A stretch of DNA of 7,419 nt from Clostridiales bacterium (GCA_012514855.1 JAAYZL010000300.1:1-7419); one strand, 5' to 3'; positions 1 to 5,892 are shown, numbered from the stretch's first letter. Notes: generated from the sequence alone by a model not told the origin. Numbers and translations: made by a program.

Positions 1-372
1 CGCATCCTGGGAAACGCCGAGACCACCGCGATGAACCGCGTGACCTCCGCCGAAATGCGCGCGAACGCGGCGCTGGAGAAGGCGAAGGAGGAGGTCCAGC
101 AGCGGCTCGCCGACGCCGAAAACCGCGCGCACGACATACTCGCCGACGCGCAGGAGCGGGCCGACCACATGCTCGACGAGAGCGAGATCGTCCGCCGCGC
201 CCGCGAGGAGGCGCGCATCATCAAAAACGACGCGCGCGTCGAGGCGAACGAGATGCGCATCAAGGCCAGCCAGGACGCCTACAAGCTGCTCTCCGCGGTC
301 GAGGGCGAGCTCTCGCAGGCGCTGAACACGATCCGAAGGCGCAGGGCGGAACTCGGAGCGGAGAGCGAGTAG
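1..372 (+). CDS. Coiled-coil protein of the clostridial coaD-neighbour family, 3' part
   Basis: The reading frame is open from the first base of the window, so the start codon lies upstream; 123 residues are visible, ending at TAG 370-372. The Met codon at 31 is in frame but has no clear ribosome binding site and the protein reads through it, so I treat the gene as 5'-truncated. Nearly all visible residues form a charged heptad-like helix rich in Ala, Glu, Arg and Lys, with no membrane segment and no nucleotide-binding motif. The segment around the Asp-Glu-Ser-Glu-Ile-Val stretch, followed by Ala/Glu-rich repeats and a basic RRRR tail, resembles from memory a clostridial family often labelled 'ATPase' or 'V-type ATPase subunit H-like' and usually found after rsmD and coaD. 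That label reflects coiled-coil resemblance to ATP synthase b/H subunits, not a shown activity. DivIVA-like or other coiled-coil proteins are alternatives. Function unknown. Confidence 0.75.
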   Translation, partial: RILGNAETTAMNRVTSAEMRANAALEKAKEEVQQRLADAENRAHDILADAQERADHMLDESEIVRRAREEARIIKNDARVEANEMRIKASQDAYKLLSAVEGELSQALNTIRRRRAELGAESE

Positions 373-394
373 GGGCGACGGCATACAAAACGGG

Positions 395-423
395 CGGCGG
401 CGATTTTTCGCCGCCGTTTGCTT
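395..423. terminator. Intrinsic terminator, probably bidirectional
   Basis: A perfect 9-bp GC-rich stem (CGGCGGCGA at 395-403 with TCGCCGCCG at 408-416) closes a TTTT loop. On the plus strand it is followed by TTTGCTT, and it lies 22 bases after the stop of the coiled-coil gene. On the minus strand the same stem is followed by CCCGTTTT, placing it about 50 bases after the stop of the cupin gene. It therefore probably ends both convergent transcripts. The U tracts are short, so efficiency is uncertain. Confidence 0.75.
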
Positions 424-465
424 GCCGCCGGGCTTTCGGTTCGGAGTGTTCCCGCGGCGGCGCGC

Positions 466-807
466 TCAGTCGCGGACGATCGCCGCGGCGAGCGCGAGCT
501 CCTCGCTTCCGACGCACTCGACCGAGTGGCCGTGGCCGGAGAAGGTCGCCATCGAGTCGCCCGCCTCGACGAATACCTCGCGGTCGTCGTCCATCACGCG
601 GCCCTTGCCCCGGAGGAACAGGAAGATTTCGGTCTCATTTTCGTGGACGTGGAAGCCGATCGACGAGCCGGGCGCGAGCCGGATCTCCGAGAACAGCCTG
701 CAGTTCTTCGGAAGCTCCTTCGAGACGGGCGTCAGCAGCGCCGCGCCGTTTCCCCCGCGCATATTCTCCCGGCGGTCGGTTGCGCGCTCCGTTTTGCGGG
801 TAATCAT
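466..807 (-). CDS. Small single-domain cupin protein
   Basis: Codes a 113-residue protein, within the normal size for a one-domain cupin. The start is the ATG at 807-805 because GGAGGTG (821-815) sits 7 bases before it; the frame extends further upstream but into the promoter. Cupin motif 1 is complete: Gly47, His53, His55, Glu60 and Gly67 fit the G-X5-HXH-X4-E-X6-G pattern and would bind a metal ion. Motif 2 keeps Gly83, Gly91 and His94 but has Phe89 where Pro is usual and Cys98 where Asn is usual. The N-terminal ENMRGG stretch is, from memory, typical of a group of small clostridial cupins of unknown role. Substrate and activity cannot be read from the sequence; a small-molecule isomerase or sensor role is possible. 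The gene is convergent with the coiled-coil gene and divergent from the ECF operon, and has its own strong promoter with a dyad over the start site. Confidence 0.88.
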   Translation of the reverse strand: MITRKTERATDRRENMRGGNGAALLTPVSKELPKNCRLFSEIRLAPGSSIGFHVHENETEIFLFLRGKGRVMDDDREVFVEAGDSMATFSGHGHSVECVGSEELALAAAIVRD

Positions 808-866
808 AAGAATGCACCTCCGATGTCGTTTGTCGGCGTGCCGGTCCGCACACGGCCCGCCGACCC

Positions 867-886
867 GCAATCCGCAGGCGGATTGC
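867..886. promoter_or_regulatory. 20-bp interrupted palindrome at the cupin transcription start
   Basis: Two perfect 9-bp arms, GCAATCCGC (867-875) and GCGGATTGC (878-886), are separated by AG. The dyad begins at the predicted transcription start of the cupin gene and covers about +1 to +20. Its size and symmetry fit an operator for a dimeric repressor. It cannot fold fully as an RNA hairpin because the 2-base centre is too small, although a shorter stem with a larger loop could form. The regulator is not in the window. Confidence 0.55.
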
Positions 887-892
887 TAAACT

Positions 893-921
893 ATTATACC
901 ATTTCCCGGCCCCTGCATCAA
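893..921 (-). promoter_or_regulatory. Sigma-A-type promoter of the cupin gene
   Basis: Read on the minus strand, TTGATG (921-916) is followed by a 17-base spacer and a perfect TATAAT (898-893). Transcription should start near 887-886, giving a leader of about 80 nt before the ATG at 807. This is one of the best promoter matches in the window. Confidence 0.82.
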
Positions 922-960
922 CGATTTTTACAAAAATACACGGAAATGTGCGCGAAGATG

Positions 961-969
961 TGCTATAAT
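961..969 (+). promoter_or_regulatory. Extended -10 promoter of the ECF/coaX/repair operon
   Basis: TGC directly precedes a perfect TATAAT at 964-969, forming an extended -10 element. At the normal 16-18-base distance (around 940-947) there is no good -35 hexamer, which fits extended -10 promoters. The start would be near 976, leaving a leader of about 88 nt before the ATG at 1064. No known riboswitch was recognised in this leader. Confidence 0.65.
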
Positions 970-1063
970 GTGCGCGTCGGCATTCGCGAGAAGCCGAACA
1001 GGGAACCCCGGTCTTCCATATTCGTAGGGTATCGAAAATCGAACTCGAACGGAGGAAATCAAG

Positions 1064-1657
1064 ATGAAGAACGTATTTTCTGCAACCCGCCTGACCCGGC
1101 TGGCGCTGTTCGTGGCGCTGACGCTGCTGCTGGGCCTGACGCCGCTGGGCCTGATACGGCTCGGCCCGCTGAACCTGACGCTTCTGTTTCTGCCGGTCGT
1201 CGCGGGCACGCTGTCGCTCGGCCTGCTCGAGGGCCTCGTGCTCGGCGCGTGCTTCGGCGCGATCAGCGCGGCCAGCGCGTTCGGCGCGAGCCCGTCGGTG
1301 CTGGCCTCGATGACGGTGTCGGCAAGCCCCTTCTGGGCGCTCGTGATGTGCTTTGTGCCGCGCCTCCTGATCCCGGTCAACGTGCATCTGGTGCACCGGG
1401 CGCTTTCCGGCGGCGACAGGCCCCGCAGGTTCGCGCTCCCGGTCGCGGCGGCGGCCGGCACGCTGACGAACACCGTGTTTTACCTCGGCACGATGCTCCT
1501 GATCTTCGTCGCGGCGGGGCTCGACACGGGCCGCGTGCTCGCGGTGATCTTCGGGTTCGGCGGCGTCGGCGCGATCTGCGAGACGCTCCTGTGCGCGGCG
1601 GTCATCCCGCCGATCGTGCTGGCGCTGCGCAAGATCGACAAAAAGAACAAGGGATGA
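1064..1657 (+). CDS. ECF transporter substrate-binding (S) component, probably for pantothenate
   Basis: A 197-residue, highly hydrophobic protein with about six predicted membrane helices (roughly residues 10-30, 35-53, 54-73, 83-110, 125-152 and 160-190) and a basic C-terminal tail. This size and topology are typical of S components of energy-coupling factor vitamin importers. Helix 1 holds an Ala14-xxx-Ala18 motif, the type of small-residue motif through which S components dock on EcfT. The start has GGAGG at 1051-1055, 8 bases upstream. EcfA and EcfT are not in the window, so this would be a group II S component sharing a module coded elsewhere. The gene ends 4 bases before coaX, and CoaX phosphorylates pantothenate, so pantothenate (PanT-like) is the likely substrate. 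This is inference from context: S components are poorly predictable by sequence alone, and another vitamin is possible. Confidence 0.85.
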   Translation: MKNVFSATRLTRLALFVALTLLLGLTPLGLIRLGPLNLTLLFLPVVAGTLSLGLLEGLVLGACFGAISAASAFGASPSVLASMTVSASPFWALVMCFVPRLLIPVNVHLVHRALSGGDRPRRFALPVAAAAGTLTNTVFYLGTMLLIFVAAGLDTGRVLAVIFGFGGVGAICETLLCAAVIPPIVLALRKIDKKNKG

Positions 1658-1661
1658 TTCG

Positions 1662-2432
1662 ATGATTCTGGCGCTGGACATCGGAAACACCAACATCAAG
1701 GCCGCGCTGTTTGAGGGCCTCGAGGACCGCACGTACTTCCGCGTTGCCAGCGACCGCAACAAGTCGTCCGACGAGTACGGCGTGCTGTTCCTGAGCATGC
1801 TCCGGCACGGCGGCTACGCGGCGTCCGACGTCACGGGCATCGTGTTTTCCTCGGTCGTGCCGACGATCAACTTCACGATCGAGCACATGTGCCGCAACTA
1901 CTTCGGCGTGGAGCCGATGAGCGTGCAGCCGGGCATCAAGACCGGCATCAACATCAGGTACGAAAACCCGCGCGAGCTCGGAAGCGACCGCATTGCGAAC
2001 GCAGTGGCCGCCTACGAGCTCTACGGCGGGCCCTGCATCACGATCGACTTCGGCACCGCGACCTCGTTCGGCGCGATCTCGGCCAGGGGCGAATTCCTCG
2101 GCGGCGCAATCTGCCCGGGGCTGAAGCTCGCGGCCGAGGCGCTGACCGAGCGCACGGCGAAGCTGCCGCGGTTCGAGCTGCAAAGGCCCGAGGCGGCGAT
2201 CGGCCGGACGACGATTGCGAACCTCCAGTCCGGCATCGTGTACGGATACATCGGGCAGGTCAGCTACCTGGTCGAGCGCATCCGCCGCGAGCTGGGCGCG
2301 CCCGACGCCAAGGTCATCGCGACCGGGGGTCTCGCGCTCCTGATCGCCGGGGATTCCAATGTCATCAACGTGCTCGACGGACTGCTTACGCTGAAAGGAC
2401 TGTGCCTGATCTATGGAAAAAACGCAGGGTAG
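1662..2432 (+). CDS. coaX: Type III pantothenate kinase
   Basis: CoaX phosphorylates pantothenate to 4'-phosphopantothenate using ATP, the first step of coenzyme A synthesis, in the cytoplasm. The 256-residue length is typical of the family. Visible motifs of the ASKHA fold are the N-terminal D6-I-G-N-T phosphate-binding motif, the G107-S-D-R110 motif holding the conserved Asp109 expected as catalytic base, the D129-F-G-T-A-T motif, the GGAICPG stretch at 147-153, and the adenosine-side ATGG motif at 220-223. The ATG at 1662 follows AAGGGA (1649-1654) by 7 bases and lies 4 bases after the ECF gene stop, so the two are probably cotranscribed and translationally coupled. Type III kinases are known to escape feedback inhibition by CoA, unlike type I enzymes. 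The 3' end overlaps the next gene by 20 bases. No key residue appears to be missing. Confidence 0.96.
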   Translation: MILALDIGNTNIKAALFEGLEDRTYFRVASDRNKSSDEYGVLFLSMLRHGGYAASDVTGIVFSSVVPTINFTIEHMCRNYFGVEPMSVQPGIKTGINIRYENPRELGSDRIANAVAAYELYGGPCITIDFGTATSFGAISARGEFLGGAICPGLKLAAEALTERTAKLPRFELQRPEAAIGRTTIANLQSGIVYGYIGQVSYLVERIRRELGAPDAKVIATGGLALLIAGDSNVINVLDGLLTLKGLCLIYGKNAG

Positions 2433-2880
2433 AACCTTTTCCCGCCGGGTCGACACCCCGGCCGGGCCGATGACGCTCGTCTCGGACGGCGAGGCGCTCA
2501 TCAGGGCGGACTTCGGCGGCGCCCCGGCCTCGGACGCGTGCCCGATACTGGACGCCGCCGAGCGCGAGCTTCGGGAATTCTTCGCGGGAAAGCGGCGCGC
2601 ATTCACCGTCCCGCTGAAGCCCTCCGGCACGCCGTTTCAGCTTCGCGTCTGGGCGGCGCTCCGCGAAATTCCCTACGGCGAGACGCGCAGCTATCAGGAC
2701 GTCGCGCGCGCGGTCGGAAACGAGCGGGCGACGCGCGCCGTCGGGGGCGCGAACAACCGCAACCCGATCTCCGTGATCGTGCCCTGCCACCGCGTGATCG
2801 GCAAGGGCGGCTCGCTCGTGGGCTACGGCGGCGGGCTGGAGAGAAAGCGGTACCTGCTCGAACTGGAGGGGCGAGAGTGA
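2413..2880 (+). CDS. ogt: Methylated-DNA--protein-cysteine S-methyltransferase (O6-alkylguanine repair)
   Basis: A suicide repair protein that moves the alkyl group from O6-alkylguanine (and less well O4-alkylthymine) in DNA to its own cysteine. The 155-residue length fits the Ogt class without an Ada regulatory domain. The C-terminal domain contains the active-site motif PCHRVIG with acceptor Cys125, preceded by the DNA-binding recognition segment with Arg108 (TRAVGGANNRNP, 107-118) and the YGETRSYQDVA stretch at 88-98. The N-terminal part (about 10-70) is the variable domain of the family. The ATG at 2413 overlaps coaX by 20 bases. Its best upstream purine run, AAAGGA at 2394-2399, is 13 bases away, so translation may depend on coupling to coaX; Met20 (2470) is a possible but less likely start. 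The symbol follows family usage; it may also be called mgt or adaB. Confidence 0.94.
   Translation: MEKTQGRTFSRRVDTPAGPMTLVSDGEALIRADFGGAPASDACPILDAAERELREFFAGKRRAFTVPLKPSGTPFQLRVWAALREIPYGETRSYQDVARAVGNERATRAVGGANNRNPISVIVPCHRVIGKGGSLVGYGGGLERKRYLLELEGRE
2865..2871 (+). promoter_or_regulatory. Ribosome binding site fixing a GTG start for the glycosylase gene
   Basis: GGAGGGG ends 5 bases before the GTG at 2877-2879. It decides the start of the glycosylase, which has no in-frame ATG near the point where family similarity begins. The GTG shares bases with the ogt stop codon in a GTGA overlap (2877-2880), a common arrangement for translational coupling. Confidence 0.8.
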
Positions 2881-3461
2881 ACTTCCGCTACGGAACCGAG
2901 GAGGCGGATTACCTCTCCCGGCGCGACCCGGCGCTCGGCGCGTGGATTCAAAAGCTCGGGGTTCTCGAGTGGTCGACCATCCCGGACGTGTTCGAGGCGC
3001 TGATGAGCTCGATCACCGCGCAGCAGGTCTCCGGCCGCGCGTACCGGACGGTCTGGGGGCGGCTGACCGCGCGCGGGCTCACGACGCCCGGGGCGTACCT
3101 CGCGATCCCCCAGGAGGAGCTCGCCGCGCTCGGCGTGGGCCCCAAGAAGGCGAAGTGGATGCGCCGGGCGGCGGAGCGCGCGGAGGAGCTCTCCGTCCTC
3201 CCGGAGCTTTCCGACGAGGACGCGATCAAAAAGCTCGTGTCGTTCGACGGCGTCGGCCGCTGGACGGCGGAGATGCTTTTAATCTTCTCGCTGAACCGCA
3301 TGGACATTTTGAGCCAGGGCGACTTCGGCATCCGCAAGGCGCTCTGCGCGCTCCACGGCGACGGCGCGGACAGGGATTTCGCGCGGTTCCGGGAGCTCTA
3401 CGCGCCGTATGCGAGCGTCGCGTCGCTGTACCTCTGGGAGATCGCGAATGGCGAGGTTTGA
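2877..3461 (+). CDS. AlkA-like DNA-3-methyladenine glycosylase (HhH-GPD family)
   Basis: Removes alkylated purines such as 3-methyladenine from DNA, starting base excision repair. The protein is 194 residues. It shows the HhH-GPD order: an N-terminal helical part with the SSITAQQVSGRA stretch (44-55), typical of AlkA/Mag enzymes, then the helix-hairpin-helix VSFDGVGRWTAEML (121-134), then the loop SQGDFGIRKAL (146-156) with Asp149 as the expected catalytic aspartate. No four-Cys iron-sulfur cluster follows, which argues against Nth and MutY. It lacks the N-terminal domain of E. coli AlkA (282 residues) and is nearer the short Mag-type enzymes. The frame is open far upstream through ogt, but that part is a shadow of ogt; GTG 2877 with GGAGGGG is the likely start. 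It overlaps ogt by 4 bases and recD2 by 14, so it belongs to the same operon and complements Ogt in alkylation repair. Confidence 0.92.
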   Translation: MNFRYGTEEADYLSRRDPALGAWIQKLGVLEWSTIPDVFEALMSSITAQQVSGRAYRTVWGRLTARGLTTPGAYLAIPQEELAALGVGPKKAKWMRRAAERAEELSVLPELSDEDAIKKLVSFDGVGRWTAEMLLIFSLNRMDILSQGDFGIRKALCALHGDGADRDFARFRELYAPYASVASLYLWEIANGEV

Positions 3462-5646
3462 GGGCGTCGTCGAAAAAATCTCCTTCCGGAGCGACGAGAG
3501 CGGCTTCACGGTCGCGCAGGTGAAGCTCGAGGACGGCTCGAGGCTCGCCGCGGTCGGCCTGATGCCGCTCTTGCTCGCGGGCGAGAAGGCGGCGTTCGAC
3601 GGCGACGTCGTCGAGCACCGCGAGTACGGGCGGCAGATTCGCGTGAGCTTCGTCGAATCCGTGCGGCCCGAGAGCCTCGACGGGATCGAGAAATACCTGG
3701 CCTCGGGGCTGATCCGCGGCGTCGGCCCGGCGACGGCGAAGCTGATCGTCGAGGAGTTCGGCGCCCGGACGCTCGACGTGCTCGAGTCCGAACCCGACCG
3801 GCTGACGGAGGTTCCCGGCATCGGCCGAAAGCGCGCCGCCCTGATCGCCGAGAGCTTTCTGAGCCACAGCCAGATGCGCGGCGCGATGATGTTTCTGCAG
3901 CGCTACGGGCTGTCGCCGGCGCTCGCGGCGAGGGTCTACCGCGCCTTCGGCGACCGCACCGAGCGCGCCGTCTCCGAAAACCCGTACCGGCTCGCCGACG
4001 AGGTCGACGGCGTCGGCTTCAAGACCGCCGACCGGATGGCGCTCTCGATGGGCTTCTCGCTCGAGAGCGAGTTTCGGCTCAAGAGCGGCATACGCTACGC
4101 GCTCTCGGAGGCGGCGAACGCGTCCGGGCACATGTTTTTGCCGCTGAACGACCTCGTCGGGCATGCGCGGCAGATGCTCGGCGCCGACGAGGACCTGGTC
4201 GACAACGCGGTCCGCAGCCTGCTCTTCTCCGGCGGGCTCGAGGCCGACGACATCGACGGCGAGACGGCGGTGTACCTGCCGTGGCTCTACGAGGCGGAGT
4301 GCGACGCGGCGTTCCGGCTGATCCGGCTCAAGCGGTCGTTCGATCGCGGGGACTTCGAGGAGGGCCGCGCCGAGCGGCTGATCGCGGAGGCGGAGGACGA
4401 GGCCGGGATGGAGCTCTGCCCGGAGCAGCGCGAGGCCGTGTGCGCGGTCGAGCGCGAGGGCGTGCTCGTGATCACCGGTGGGCCGGGAACCGGCAAGACG
4501 ACGACGCTCAACTGCATTTTGAAGCTCTTGGACGAGCTCGGCGGCGCGGAGCTCTGCGCCCCGACCGGCCGCGCGGCGAAGCGCATGGGCGAGGCGACCG
4601 GCCGCCCCGCGCGCACGATCCACCGGCTGCTAGAGTACGCGGGCGAGGACGGCCGCTTCCAGCGCGACGAGCACAACCCGCTCGACTGCCGGGCGGTCGT
4701 CGTCGACGAGATGAGCATGGTCGACATATTTCTGCTTCGGGCGCTCTTGCGCGCGATCCCGCAGGGCACGCGGCTCGTGATGGTCGGCGACAAGGATCAG
4801 CTTCCGTCGGTCGGCGCGGGCAACGTGTTGAAGGACATCATCGCGAGCGGCGCGGTGCCGACGGTCACCTTGACCGAGGTGTTCCGGCAGGCGGCGACGA
4901 GCATGATCGTCCGCAACGCGCACCGCATCAACCGCGGCGCGTATCCGGAGCTCAATCAGCGCGGCACCGACTTCTTCCTCGAGCGCCGGGAGAGCGTGCA
5001 GTCCGCGGTCGACTCGGTCGTCAAGCTGGTTACGAGGCGGCTGCCGAATTACATGGGGCTCGACCCGCTCCGGGACATTCAGGTCATGGCGCCGATGAAG
5101 CGCTCGGACGGCGGCGTGTTCGCGCTGAACGCGGCGCTCCAACAGGCGCTGAACCCGCCCGCGCCGGAAAAGCCCGAGATGCACCGCGGCGAGGCGCTGT
5201 TCCGGCTCGGCGACAAGGTCATGCAGATCAAGAACAACTACGGGCTCCGGTGGCGGCGCGGCGGGGAACCGGGCGAGGGCGCGTTCAACGGCGACATCGG
5301 CTTCATCGTGGAGATCGACCGGCTGGGCGAAAACGTGACCGTCGAGTTCGACGACGGGCGCGAGGCCGAGTACGGCCTGCAGGAATTGGAGGAGCTCGAG
5401 CTCGCGTACTGCATGTCGGTGCACAAGAGCCAGGGAAGCGAGTTCGACTGCGTCGTGCTTCCGCTGGTCGCGGGGCCGCGCATGCTGATGACGCGCAACC
5501 TTCTCTACACGGCGGTCACGCGCGCGAAGAAGCTCGTCGTCGCCGTCGGGCGCGAAAAGTGCTTGAACGGCATGGTCGACAACGACTATGTCGACCGCAG
5601 GTTCAGCGCGCTGGACCGGAGGCTGCGCGCGTGGTTGACGAAATAG
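3448..5646 (+). CDS. recD2: RecD2-type ATP-dependent 5'-3' DNA helicase (SF1B)
   Basis: A 732-residue SF1B helicase of the RecD2/YrrC type (known members about 715-800), which acts without RecBC. The start is ATG 3448, with GGGAG (3436-3440) 7 bases upstream; it overlaps the glycosylase by 14 bases. An N-terminal OB-like region is followed by three helix-hairpin-helix motifs, around residues 90-105 (RGVGPATAK), 121-133 (EVPGIGRKR) and 184-198 (DEVDGVGFKTADR), typical of RecD2. Helicase motifs follow in order: Q-like LCPEQREAV (about 324-332), Walker A GGPGTGKT (344-351, Lys350), motif Ia with APTGRAAKRM (371-380), Walker B VVDEMSMVD (418-426), motif III GDKDQLPSVGAGNVL (447-461), LTEVFRQ (475-481), SVHKSQGSEFD (657-667) and YTAVTRAKK (687-695). 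All motifs are intact. Homologues act in replication-fork and repair processes, in line with the repair genes upstream. No terminator is seen after the stop, and its last codons contain a -35 element. Confidence 0.96.
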   Translation: MARFEGVVEKISFRSDESGFTVAQVKLEDGSRLAAVGLMPLLLAGEKAAFDGDVVEHREYGRQIRVSFVESVRPESLDGIEKYLASGLIRGVGPATAKLIVEEFGARTLDVLESEPDRLTEVPGIGRKRAALIAESFLSHSQMRGAMMFLQRYGLSPALAARVYRAFGDRTERAVSENPYRLADEVDGVGFKTADRMALSMGFSLESEFRLKSGIRYALSEAANASGHMFLPLNDLVGHARQMLGADEDLVDNAVRSLLFSGGLEADDIDGETAVYLPWLYEAECDAAFRLIRLKRSFDRGDFEEGRAERLIAEAEDEAGMELCPEQREAVCAVEREGVLVITGGPGTGKTTTLNCILKLLDELGGAELCAPTGRAAKRMGEATGRPARTIHRLLEYAGEDGRFQRDEHNPLDCRAVVVDEMSMVDIFLLRALLRAIPQGTRLVMVGDKDQLPSVGAGNVLKDIIASGAVPTVTLTEVFRQAATSMIVRNAHRINRGAYPELNQRGTDFFLERRESVQSAVDSVVKLVTRRLPNYMGLDPLRDIQVMAPMKRSDGGVFALNAALQQALNPPAPEKPEMHRGEALFRLGDKVMQIKNNYGLRWRRGGEPGEGAFNGDIGFIVEIDRLGENVTVEFDDGREAEYGLQELEELELAYCMSVHKSQGSEFDCVVLPLVAGPRMLMTRNLLYTAVTRAKKLVVAVGREKCLNGMVDNDYVDRRFSALDRRLRAWLTK

Positions 5647-5664
5647 CCGCCGGCGGGGTATAAT
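5635..5664 (+). promoter_or_regulatory. Sigma-A-type promoter of the structured RNA, overlapping the recD2 end
   Basis: TTGACG (5635-5640) is followed by an 18-base spacer and a perfect TATAAT (5659-5664). The -35 is formed exactly by the Leu730 and Thr731 codons of recD2, and the recD2 stop lies in the spacer. Transcription should begin about 7 bases after the -10, near 5671, which is also the first base of the closing helix of the RNA. Confidence 0.82.
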
Positions 5665-5670
5665 AGGCGT

Positions 5671-5892
5671 GCGGTTCTCCGCGTCCGTGATTGAAAGTCG
5701 ATGCCAGTCGCAGGCGAAACGACCCACGTAAGCGGGAAAAATTCCCGTGAGCATGGTGCGATCTAGTGGTAAGTCCGGCCAATCTTCGGATTGAGAGGGC
5801 TCGTAGTGGGGAGGCTTCACGCCTTAGTAGCGAGCGCCCCGGCCGGCGGGTGTGGGGGCAAAGATCAGGTCGGGCGGGGAACCGCATTTTTT
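5671..5892 (+). ncRNA. Structured noncoding RNA, raiA-motif-like candidate (about 222 nt)
   Basis: The 260 bases between recD2 and the HAD gene hold no credible gene but strong RNA structure directly after a strong promoter. The 5' end GCGGTTCTCCGC (5671-5682) pairs with GCGGGGAACCGC (5874-5885) over 12 bp with one G-U, and U6 follows at 5887-5892. Inside are a CGGGAA/TTCCCG hairpin with an AAA loop (5733-5747) enclosed by CCAC/GTGG (5724-5727 with 5766-5769), a CAATC-UUCG-GATTG hairpin (5780-5793), and GCTCG/CGAGC (5799-5803 with 5831-5835) enclosing AGGC/GCCT (5812-5815 with 5821-5824). It does not fit 6S RNA, RNase P RNA, tmRNA or SRP RNA in size or motifs. Known raiA-motif RNAs of Firmicutes are about this size and, as I recall, lie near comFC and raiA, genes often linked to recD2 in clostridia; this is the best family guess. 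A leader controlling the HAD gene is the main alternative. Structured RNA: fairly sure. Family: uncertain. Confidence 0.75.

Noticed and set aside
927..969. TTTACA at 927-932 as the -35 partner of the TATAAT at 964
   Set aside because: The spacer would be 31 bases, far beyond the usable range. The TGC before the -10 explains the promoter better.
970..1050. Riboswitch in the leader of the ECF operon
   Set aside because: Only a 5-bp stem (977-981 with 993-997) and weak imperfect pairing near 1002-1017 are seen, with no terminator or known aptamer signature.
418..1665. Long plus-strand open frame across the cupin gene and into the ECF gene
   Set aside because: It runs antisense to the cupin, through a promoter region and out of frame with the ECF S component. 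Its Arg/Ala/Gly/Pro-rich translation is typical of shadow frames in GC-rich DNA.
635..1798. Long minus-strand open frame opposite the ECF gene and coaX
   Set aside because: It is antisense to two well-supported genes, has low-complexity Arg/Gln/Glu-rich translation and no ribosome binding site.
3226..4623. 465-codon minus-strand open frame opposite recD2
   Set aside because: It is a GC-rich shadow of recD2 coding sequence with biased Arg/Ala/Leu composition and no recognisable domain. RecD2 motifs fully explain the plus strand.
5671..5892. T-box leader
   Set aside because: The 3' end faintly resembles the GGGUGG-ACCGC T-box signature, but the match is poor, a Stem I specifier structure is not evident and the downstream gene is not an aminoacyl-tRNA synthetase or amino acid gene.
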